36,505 nucleotides of DNA from Streptosporangiaceae bacterium. GTDB lineage: Bacteria > Actinomycetota > Actinomycetes > Streptosporangiales > Streptosporangiaceae. Numbering within the stretch: the first letter of the stretch is position 1; every line of letters begins with the position of its first letter. The DNA is taken from positions 1 to 36,505 of the forward strand of contig JASHOI010000028.1 of NCBI GenBank assembly GCA_030041195.1. The letters run 5' to 3'. Positions 1 to 6,252 of this stretch are shown one piece after another. The notes under the pieces are model-generated. The model did no database searches. It was not told where the DNA came from and was given only the letters and a program-made list of their open reading frames with translations. Position numbers and translations under genes: made by a program.

Positions 1-587
1 CCCTCCGGCCCGGTGGCGGCCAGACCGTTGAGGATCACGTCGATTTCCCAGCGCAGCCGGTCGCGGTGCTGCCTGGCGTTGAACGATGCCGCGGGCACGC
101 GGTCCAGGGCTGCGGCGGTGACGAACAGGCCGAGCAGGTCAAGGGCCGCGGGAATCGCAGCCTCGGCGATCTGCCCTTCGGCGAGCAGTGCCCGTACCCG
201 GTCGGTGATCTTCTGGGCGTTGGGCCCGGAGGGAACCCTGGAGAGCGCGACCTGGGCGAGCCCGCCGTGCCCGCTGGCGGCCCTGACCGACCTGATCAGC
301 AGCGAGCTCAGGCGCTCCCGCCAGGTGCCCCGGGGGATCGCCGCCTCGGCCACCGCGGCCATGACGTGGTCGAACATCGCGTCCAGCAGATCCTCGCGGC
401 CGCGGATGTACACGTACAGCGCGGACGCGCTGGTGTCCAGTTCGGCCGCGACGCGCCGCATGGTGACGGCGTGCATGCCCTCGCTGTCGGCGACCCGCAG
501 GCCGGCCCCGATGATGGCGCCCCGGCTGAGGGCCGGGCGGGGCGGCTGGCCCCGGCGGCTTACCGGTTCGCGTGCCCGTGGCTCCAT
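1..587 (-). CDS. TetR/AcrR-family transcriptional repressor (C-terminus cut by window edge)
   Basis: The frame is open from ATG 587 to the left edge (195 codons, no stop), so the C-terminus is missing. Residues about 20-66 form a TetR helix-turn-helix: an 'AVTMRRVAAELDTS' helix pair followed by 'ALYVYIRGREDLLDAM', the recognition-helix pattern ending in a Y-[IV]-x-x-[KR]-[DE]-x-L motif. The rest is a helical ligand-binding region of the TetR_C type. The gene diverges from the LLM oxidoreductase at 680 with 92 bp between starts. Two adjacent palindromes in that gap (607-639) are the obvious operator, so the protein probably represses itself and the oxidoreductase. The inducer is unknown. Confidence 0.88.
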   Translation of the reverse strand, partial: MEPRAREPVSRRGQPPRPALSRGAIIGAGLRVADSEGMHAVTMRRVAAELDTSASALYVYIRGREDLLDAMFDHVMAAVAEAAIPRGTWRERLSSLLIRSVRAASGHGGLAQVALSRVPSGPNAQKITDRVRALLAEGQIAEAAIPAALDLLGLFVTAAALDRVPAASFNARQHRDRLRWEIDVILNGLAATGPE

Positions 588-606
588 GCCGTAAGCTTAC
601 GCACAA

Positions 607-639
607 TGTTCGCCAGCGAACAACGTTCGTCAGCGGACG
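607..639. promoter_or_regulatory. Tandem palindromic operator between divergent TetR and LLM genes
   Basis: Positions 607-622 read TGTTCGCCAGCGAACA, a perfect 7+2+7 inverted repeat. A degenerate second copy, CGTTCGTCAGCGGACG, starts 17 bp later (624-639), and a further half-site CGTTCGC lies at 641-647. Period 17 and the position between divergent starts fit cooperative binding of two TetR dimers. That TetR proteins autoregulate through such palindromes is family knowledge; use of this site is inferred. Confidence 0.65.
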
Positions 640-679
640 CCGTTCGCAGGGCAAGAGGAGGCGGCCAGGTGATCACGGC

Positions 680-1708
680 ATGAAGCTGGGCTTGCTGCTG
701 GGATTCTGGGGCGCTGACGGTCCGCCCGGCGGGCTGGTCGCCGGGGTGCGGGAGGCCGAGGCACTCGGCTACGAGTCGGTGTGGACGTCGGAGGGTCACG
801 GTTCGGATGCGCTGACGCCGCTTGCCTGGGTCGGCGCCCACACCAGCACCATCCGGCTGGGAACATCCGTCATGCACATGGCGGCCCGGGCGCCGGCGGC
901 CACCGCCATGGCGGCGCTCAGCATCGACCACCTGTCGGAAGGGCGTTTCGTGCTCGGCCTCGGCCTGTCCGGGCCGGAACTGGTCCGGGCGTGGTACGGC
1001 CAGCCGTTCGACCCGCCGCTCGGCCGCACCCGCGACTACGTGGCGATCGTGCGGCGGGTGCTGGCCGCGGACGGCCCGGTCACGTACCCGGGCCGGCACC
1101 TGTCGCTGCCGGTGCCGGAAGGGAGCGAGACCGCCCGGCCGCTCACCTCCACGGTCCGGCCATTGCGGCCGGACCTGCCGATCGTCCTCGGCGCCGAGGG
1201 CCCGAAGAACGTCGCCCTGGCCCGGGAGATAGCCGACGGCTGGATCGCCACCTACTACTCGCCGTACCGCGACAGCCACTACCGCGCCGCGCTCGCCGAG
1301 GGCGCCGCCCGCCCGGGTGCCCGCCGCGCGGCCGGAGACTTCGAGGTCATCGTCACGGTGCCGCTGATCCTGCACGACGACACCGAGGCCGCGGCCGACC
1401 AGCTCCGCCCGCTGTTCGCGAGCTTCATCGGCAGCCCCGGCCGCAATTTCCACGCCCGGGCGTTCGCCCGGATGGGCCTGGGCGACGTCGCCGCCAAGGT
1501 GGGCGCGCTGTGGACCGAGGGCAAGCACCGTGCAGCGGCGGCCGCGATCCCGACCTGGCTGGTAGAGCAGCTCGCGCTGATCGGCCCCCCCGGCAAGATC
1601 CGCGACGAGCTTCCGGCGTGGCGCGACTCGCTGGCGACGACGCTGCTGGTATACGTGCCCCCGCGGGCCGGCATCCTGCGCCAGGTCGCCGAGCTGATCC
1701 TCGGGTAA
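680..1708 (+). CDS. LLM-class (luciferase-like) F420/FMN-dependent oxidoreductase
   Basis: A 342-residue protein with the luciferase-like monooxygenase TIM-barrel pattern: N-terminal 'MKLGLLLGFWG' strand, 'AEALGYESVWTSEGH' helix-strand, 'TSTIRLGTSVMH' strand, 'LSEGRFVLGLG' and 'LPIVLGAEGPKNVALAREIADGW'. In actinomycetes this family mostly uses coenzyme F420 or FMN to oxidise or reduce small organic substrates in the cytosol; the substrate cannot be read here. ATG 680 is chosen because AGGTGA (667-672) sits 7 nt upstream and the N-terminus then starts on the first barrel strand. It lies under the tandem TetR operator and ends 7 bp from the convergent gene that stops at 1716. Confidence 0.85.
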   Translation: MKLGLLLGFWGADGPPGGLVAGVREAEALGYESVWTSEGHGSDALTPLAWVGAHTSTIRLGTSVMHMAARAPAATAMAALSIDHLSEGRFVLGLGLSGPELVRAWYGQPFDPPLGRTRDYVAIVRRVLAADGPVTYPGRHLSLPVPEGSETARPLTSTVRPLRPDLPIVLGAEGPKNVALAREIADGWIATYYSPYRDSHYRAALAEGAARPGARRAAGDFEVIVTVPLILHDDTEAAADQLRPLFASFIGSPGRNFHARAFARMGLGDVAAKVGALWTEGKHRAAAAAIPTWLVEQLALIGPPGKIRDELPAWRDSLATTLLVYVPPRAGILRQVAELILG

Positions 1709-1715
1709 ACGGCAG

Positions 1716-2192
1716 TCAGCCCGGAGGGCGGTTCTGCCGCCGCTGGAACCGCTGCCAGGCTCGCTCGTGCATGCCCAGGTCCTGCCGTTCCAGCACGGTG
1801 CCGTCGGCGGTGGTCGCGGTGATCGACTCCAGGCCCGCGGTCTGCGGCAGCAGGGTGGCGAAGAGCGTCACGCCAACGTCCGGCCTGGCGCCGAGCGGTG
1901 ACAGGGTCAACTGTTCCCCGCTGGCCAGCTGCAGGCGCAGGAGTTCCACTTTCGGATCGGCCCGCACCACGACCCGGCGCAGCCCGCCGCTGGCGCCGCC
2001 GGTGTAGGCGTTCGTCAGCTGGCCCGGGTAGAGCGGCGGGCCGCCCATGCCGCCCTCGTCGCGGTGGCCGTCGGGATGGACGGTCTCGAGGAATGTGTAG
2101 AAGTCGTCGCCGTCGCCGCCGGCCTTGAGGGTCCAGTGCTGGCCCGCTGGCAGGTCGCCCTCGGCGACCACGGCGAGTTCTGGTTCCGGCAT
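1716..2192 (-). CDS. Conserved-looking hypothetical protein, last gene of the minus operon
   Basis: 158 residues, family not recognised. It starts with ATG 2192, 9 bp after the stop of the aldolase-like gene, with AGGAC upstream, so it is probably co-transcribed and translated after it. There is no signal peptide or membrane segment. Visible are an N-terminal beta-rich part ('LAVVAEGDLPAGQHWTLKAG'), a Gly/Pro-rich centre ('GGMGGPPLYPGQL') and a C-terminal region with alternating charged and hydrophobic residues ('GLRRVVVRADPKVELLRL') that reads as a beta-sandwich. It is probably a soluble accessory protein of the catabolic operon. No catalytic motif can be assigned. Confidence 0.7.
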   Translation of the reverse strand: MPEPELAVVAEGDLPAGQHWTLKAGGDGDDFYTFLETVHPDGHRDEGGMGGPPLYPGQLTNAYTGGASGGLRRVVVRADPKVELLRLQLASGEQLTLSPLGARPDVGVTLFATLLPQTAGLESITATTADGTVLERQDLGMHERAWQRFQRRQNRPPG

Positions 2193-2201
2193 TGGCGCGT
2201 C

Positions 2202-2897
2202 CTACTCTTTCTCCTGCCGGCACAGGAAGGCATAACCGGCGTTCATCTGGGGTTGCGCCCAGACCTGGGCCTTCTTCAGGGCGATCTCCGCCGGGTCGGA
2301 CCACAGGCGGATCTCGCCGGCCGCCATCGCGTGCAGCTGGACCTGGCACGCCCGGGCCAGCAGCACCGCGCGCATCACCGCCGTGGCCGCATCGGGTCCC
2401 ACGGTCACGAGCCCGTGCTGCGGGATCAGGCAGCCGGCCCCGCCGTCGATCGTCTTGGCGAGTTCCCTGCCCAGGCCGGCGGAGTTGATCAGGCTGCCGG
2501 TCAGGGTGAAGCGCGCGACCTGCGGTTCGGCGAACTCGACGCCGTCGTGCGAGATCGCCAGCAGCGGCCGGTCCAGCGCGGCGAAGGCGACCGCCGCCGG
2601 CGCGTGAGTGTGCACGACGCTGCCGACGTCGGGCCTCGCGTTCATCACCTCGGTGTGGATGGGGTACTCGATGTGCCGCGGCCCGCTGCCGGCCAGCACC
2701 TCGCCGTCCGGGCTGACCAGAGCGATCCTGGCGGCGGTCACTTCCTCGAAGGACCAGCCCGCGGCCTTCATCCAGACCCCGCGTCCCTGGGTATCGCGGA
2801 CCGATGCGTGGCCCCAGACCATGTCCGACTGGCCGCTCGCGCCGAGTGCCCGGTTGGCCTGGGCAGCTTCGGCGATCAACCGCTCGTCAGTGTCCAT
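2202..2897 (-). CDS. Class II aldolase/adducin-family protein (aldolase or hydroxy-aromatic-acid decarboxylase)
   Basis: 231 residues of the class II aldolase/adducin fold (L-fuculose-phosphate aldolase family), which uses a divalent metal held by histidines. The family pattern is visible: 'DMVWGHASVRD', the ligand motif 'VGSVVHTHAPAAVAFAAL', and 'AGCLIPQHGLVTVG' with the third histidine. ATG 2897 is preferred over 2921 because GGAAG lies just upstream and the protein then begins 'MDTDERLIAEAA'. It overlaps the end of the flavoprotein gene by 22 bp, so the two are translationally coupled. Family members next to aromatic hydroxylases include 3,4-dihydroxyphthalate decarboxylase (PhtC type), so decarboxylation of a hydroxylated aromatic acid is a reasonable alternative to an aldol reaction. 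The exact substrate is unknown. Confidence 0.85.
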   Translation of the reverse strand: MDTDERLIAEAAQANRALGASGQSDMVWGHASVRDTQGRGVWMKAAGWSFEEVTAARIALVSPDGEVLAGSGPRHIEYPIHTEVMNARPDVGSVVHTHAPAAVAFAALDRPLLAISHDGVEFAEPQVARFTLTGSLINSAGLGRELAKTIDGGAGCLIPQHGLVTVGPDAATAVMRAVLLARACQVQLHAMAAGEIRLWSDPAEIALKKAQVWAQPQMNAGYAFLCRQEKE

Positions 2898-4075
2898 GCA
2901 TCTTCCGTTCCGTAGAGCCATTCCACGTGTTTATGATCGGCCACGTCCCGGTCGATCAGCAGCTCATCACGGAGCAGCTTGGCGACGCCGTCCACGTGCC
3001 AGATGTCACCCCAGGTCCTGGCGGTTCGCTGCACGCGCATCGCGCGCGGCGCGCGCCTCGCGGCGTAGCGGGCCAGCCCGTCGCGCGGCGGCAGGCCCGC
3101 ATCGCCCGCAGCGGCCAGTTCGGCCGCGAGCGCGTCGGCATCCTCGATGGCCTGGCACGCGCCCTGCGCCAGGTACTGCAGCATGGGGTGAGCGGCGTCA
3201 CCGAGCAACGCCACCCGTCCGCGGGCCCAGTCGGGCATCGGCGGCCGGTCGAGCATCGGCCAGCGGTTGACGATGCTGAGCCTCTTCAGCGACTCCCGCA
3301 CGTGCTCGCTGCAGCCGGCGAACGCGGCCGTGAGCTCCGCCGGGTTTCCCCAGTCGGCCTCGCCACGCAGGTACGCCTGGCTGCGGAAGACGGCCACCTG
3401 GTTGTACATCTGGCCCGAGCGCAGCGGGTACTGCACGAGGTGCAGACCGGGCCCGATCCAGGCGACCACGTCGCGAAGATCGGCGTGCCGTTCCACCTGG
3501 TCCATCGGAATCGCGCCCCGGTAGGCGACGAACCCGGAGTTGACCGGCTCGTCGTCGCTGAAGTACCTGCGGATCCGCGAGTGCAGCCCGTCCGCGCCGA
3601 TCGCGATCTCGGCGCTGAACTCGCGGCCGTCGGCGCAACCGGCGACCGCGGCCGCTCCGGTGTCCGTGAGCCCGGTCACGCTGACGTCGGTGCACAGCCG
3701 GACGCCGCTGTGCGCGCACGCCTCGACCAGCGCGCTGAGCAGGTCATCGCGGTGCAGCACCAGGTACGGCGCGCCGTACCTGACCGGGAAGTCGGTGAGG
3801 TCCAGCGAGGTGAGCTCCCGGGACTGCACCGCGTCGGCCAGCACCAGCCGGCGCGGCAGCACGGCCACCGGCAGGATCTTCTCCAGCACCCCGAGCCGCC
3901 GCAGAATACGGGTCGCGTTCGGCGCAAGCTGGATCCCCGCCCCAACCTCGGCGAAGCTCTTCGAGCGCTCGAGAACGGTGACGGCCCCGCCCCGGCGTGC
4001 GATGCACAGCGCGGCCGACAGCCCGCCGATGCCGCCGCCGACGATCAGCGTCTCGGGGAGTCGATCCGCTGCCAT
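2876..4075 (-). CDS. FAD-dependent aromatic-acid hydroxylase (3-hydroxybenzoate 6-hydroxylase/salicylate hydroxylase-like)
   Basis: 399 residues, the normal length for a class A flavoprotein monooxygenase. Dinucleotide-binding GGGIGG is at 13-18 and the strand ends in 'VLERS' (34-38). The DG motif (A161-D162-G163) is in 'IGADGLHSRIRR', and the GD motif in 'GRVALLGDAAHPMLQYLAQG' (286-305). The 'MLQYLAQGACQAIEDA' stretch is typical of the 3-hydroxybenzoate 6-hydroxylase/salicylate hydroxylase branch. Such enzymes use NAD(P)H, FAD and O2 to hydroxylate the ring of a phenolic acid in the cytosol. ATG 4075 has a GGTGA site overlapping the stop of the aldehyde dehydrogenase 4 bp upstream. The pairing with an aldehyde dehydrogenase suggests that an aromatic aldehyde is first oxidised to the acid. 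Substrate assignment is inference. Confidence 0.9.
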   Translation of the reverse strand: MAADRLPETLIVGGGIGGLSAALCIARRGGAVTVLERSKSFAEVGAGIQLAPNATRILRRLGVLEKILPVAVLPRRLVLADAVQSRELTSLDLTDFPVRYGAPYLVLHRDDLLSALVEACAHSGVRLCTDVSVTGLTDTGAAAVAGCADGREFSAEIAIGADGLHSRIRRYFSDDEPVNSGFVAYRGAIPMDQVERHADLRDVVAWIGPGLHLVQYPLRSGQMYNQVAVFRSQAYLRGEADWGNPAELTAAFAGCSEHVRESLKRLSIVNRWPMLDRPPMPDWARGRVALLGDAAHPMLQYLAQGACQAIEDADALAAELAAAGDAGLPPRDGLARYAARRAPRAMRVQRTARTWGDIWHVDGVAKLLRDELLIDRDVADHKHVEWLYGTEDAWTLTSG

Positions 4076-4079
4076 GCGG

Positions 4080-5528
4080 TCACCCGAACCTGATGTTCAC
4101 GCTCTTGAGCTGGGTGTAGGACTCGATCTCGGTGAGGTCTTCCTCCCGCCCGACGCCGCTGTTCTTCACGCCGCCGAAGGGCATCCCGATGAAGTGCCTC
4201 GAGGTCTCGTTGATCCACACGTAGCCCGCCTCGACGTCACGCGAGAACGCGATCGCGGTGCGCAGGTCCCGGGTGAACGCGCTCGCGGTCAGCCCGTATT
4301 CGACGCCGTTGGCGATGGCCACCGCCTCGTCGTAGCCGGCGAACGGGATCGCGGCCAGCACCGGCCCGAAGATCTCCTCGGCGGCCAGCCGGCCCGCCGG
4401 GTCGACGTCCGCGAACAGCGCCGGGCTGACGAAGTTGCCCGCGGCCAGGTCGCCGCCGGTCAGCCGCTCGCCGCCGGTCACCAGCCGGGCCCGCTCGGCC
4501 TTGCCGATCTCGATGTAGGAGAGGACCTTGTCCAGTTGCTGCGTGCTGACGATCGCGCCGAGATCGCTGCCGGGGTCGAGCGGGGGCCCGGCCCGCAGGC
4601 CGGCGATGCGCCCGGCCACCCGGGCCACGAAATCCGGGTAGCAGTCCCGATGCACGAGCAGCCGGGACGTCGAGCCGCACGACTGGCCCTGCCAGGTGAA
4701 GTTCATGCCGCGGATCGCGCCCTCGACGGCCAGGTCCAGGTCGGCGTCGGGGAAGACCACGATCGGGTTCTTCCCGCCCAGTTCGAGGCTCACGGACTTC
4801 ACGCCCGCGGCAGCGGCGCTGGCCTGGATGCGCCGGCCGGTGGCCGCGCTGCCGATGAACGCGACCCGCGGGATGCCGGGATGCCGCACCAGCGCGTCGC
4901 CAACCTCTGCCCCCAGCCCGGTCAGGACCTGGACCACGCCGGGCGGGAACAGCCGCCGCAGGTCTTCGGCCATCGCCAGCGCCGACAGCGAGGTGAGCTC
5001 GGACGGCTTGAGAATGACGGTGTTGCCGGCCAGCAGCGGTGCGGCGATCTTGACAGCGGCGAACATCAGCGGGTGATTGAACGCGATGATCCGGGCGACC
5101 ACGCCGAACGGCTCGTGCACGGTGAACTGCAGCAGGCCCGGGGTTTCCGGCATGGTCCGGCCGCGCACCTCGAGCGCCAGGCCGGCCAGGTACCTGATCT
5201 GGCTGGTGGCGAGGCCGACGTCGTTGCGCATCTCGTGCAGCGGGCTGCCGTTGTCCAGCGAGTCCAGCCGGGCCAGCTCGTCGCCGCGTTCGGCGATCGC
5301 TTCGGCGAACGCGAGCAGCGCGGCCGCGCGCATCTGGGGCTCGGTGCGCCGCCAGCCGGGCGCCGCCCGCCTGGCGGCGGCGACCGCGACCGACACGTCG
5401 CGCTCGTCGCACCGCGGAATCTGCCCGATGACCCCGTTGGTCGCGGGGTTGATCACGTCCAGGGTGGCCCCGGAGACCGCGGCAACGCGCTCGCCGTCCA
5501 CCAGCGCCAGGCTCGGGATGCGCTCCAC
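4080..5528 (-). CDS. NAD(P)-dependent aldehyde dehydrogenase
   Basis: 482 residues, full ALDH-superfamily length. Key residues are present: N151 in 'AFNHP', K174 in 'VILKPSE', general base E249 in 'SLELGGKNP' and nucleophile C284 in 'GQSCGSTSR', with 'EEIFGPVLAAIPF' and a C-terminal 'MPFGGVKNSGVGREE'. It resembles the betaine/aromatic aldehyde dehydrogenase branch. The start is GTG 5528: GGAGGT lies 11 nt upstream and an in-frame TAA just above excludes a longer protein. It probably oxidises an aldehyde to the acid used by the flavoprotein 4 bp downstream. The preceding gene ends 28 bp upstream. Confidence 0.93.
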   Translation of the reverse strand: MERIPSLALVDGERVAAVSGATLDVINPATNGVIGQIPRCDERDVSVAVAAARRAAPGWRRTEPQMRAAALLAFAEAIAERGDELARLDSLDNGSPLHEMRNDVGLATSQIRYLAGLALEVRGRTMPETPGLLQFTVHEPFGVVARIIAFNHPLMFAAVKIAAPLLAGNTVILKPSELTSLSALAMAEDLRRLFPPGVVQVLTGLGAEVGDALVRHPGIPRVAFIGSAATGRRIQASAAAAGVKSVSLELGGKNPIVVFPDADLDLAVEGAIRGMNFTWQGQSCGSTSRLLVHRDCYPDFVARVAGRIAGLRAGPPLDPGSDLGAIVSTQQLDKVLSYIEIGKAERARLVTGGERLTGGDLAAGNFVSPALFADVDPAGRLAAEEIFGPVLAAIPFAGYDEAVAIANGVEYGLTASAFTRDLRTAIAFSRDVEAGYVWINETSRHFIGMPFGGVKNSGVGREEDLTEIESYTQLKSVNIRFG

Positions 5529-5556
5529 CGGGTGAGGTTACCTCCGGGCCGCCGGT

Positions 5557-6252
5557 TCAGCCCAGGGCAAGCCGGCGCATACCGTGGCGCTCCAGCAGTA
5601 CCGCGTCCGCCGGGCTGAGCGGGAGCCTGCCGGTTGCCTTGGCGATCAGGGTCGGCCGGTCCCAGCCGGCTTCCTCGCGCAGCCGCGCTGCCGCCGCCGT
5701 CCCCTCGGGCAGCGCGAGGTCCTCCACCACCGCCGCGGCGGCGCCGGTCAGCCAGGGTGGGCGGTCCAGGCCGGCCGCCAGGTCAAGCCCGTGCACCGCA
5801 AGTTCCAGCACCCTGGTCCTGAGGAACTCGGTGAGCAGCATCCGATCGCCGTGGCGGGTGCGGACGACCCGTTCCTGCGGCGCGCCGTGCATCAGCGCCC
5901 ACGCATCACGCCAGGCCCGGTCGAAGTCGCGCGCCAGCACGGCCGCGGGGCCCGCGCCGGCGGCGGCGCGCTGCGCGATCGCGATCCGGTCGTCGTTCAC
6001 CGCGGGCGAGAAACGCACATCCGGCCGGTAGTAGCCGGGAGCCGGTGTCAGCGGGCCGGGCGGAGGCTCGGGCTCACCGAGCATGGCCGGCACCCGGCCG
6101 ACGCCGATCCGCACGTGGCACACGAGTTCCCGCACCGTCCACGGCGGGCACGGGCTCGGCCGGTCCAGCGCGGCGTCATCGGTGCCAGAGATGATCTCCG
6201 ACAGCCGCCCGGCCTCGGCGCCGAACGCGTCTACCGCGGGACCCGATGCCAC
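5557..6252 (-). CDS. Maleylpyruvate isomerase-type (MDMPI/DinB) mycothiol-dependent protein
   Basis: 231 residues of the DinB-like helical-bundle superfamily, MDMPI branch. The N-terminal 'CPPWTVRELVCHV' puts a histidine at 46, and 'LRTRVLELAVHGLDLA' puts E151 and H155 in the E-x3-H arrangement that binds zinc in actinobacterial maleylpyruvate isomerase. Family members use mycothiol as cofactor. True maleylpyruvate isomerase follows gentisate ring cleavage, which would suit the 3-hydroxybenzoate-hydroxylase-like neighbour, but the family is broad and no gentisate dioxygenase is visible. The start is set to GTG 6252 because the domain begins there; the longer open frame upstream overlaps the GNAT region and has shadow composition. 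It overlaps the upstream gene by 22 bp. Confidence 0.8.
   Translation of the reverse strand: MASGPAVDAFGAEAGRLSEIISGTDDAALDRPSPCPPWTVRELVCHVRIGVGRVPAMLGEPEPPPGPLTPAPGYYRPDVRFSPAVNDDRIAIAQRAAAGAGPAAVLARDFDRAWRDAWALMHGAPQERVVRTRHGDRMLLTEFLRTRVLELAVHGLDLAAGLDRPPWLTGAAAAVVEDLALPEGTAAAARLREEAGWDRPTLIAKATGRLPLSPADAVLLERHGMRRLALG

Noticed and set aside
3540..5618. Long plus-strand open frame opposite the flavoprotein and ALDH genes
   Set aside because: Composition is that of an antisense shadow, while the minus strand encodes complete families with all catalytic residues.
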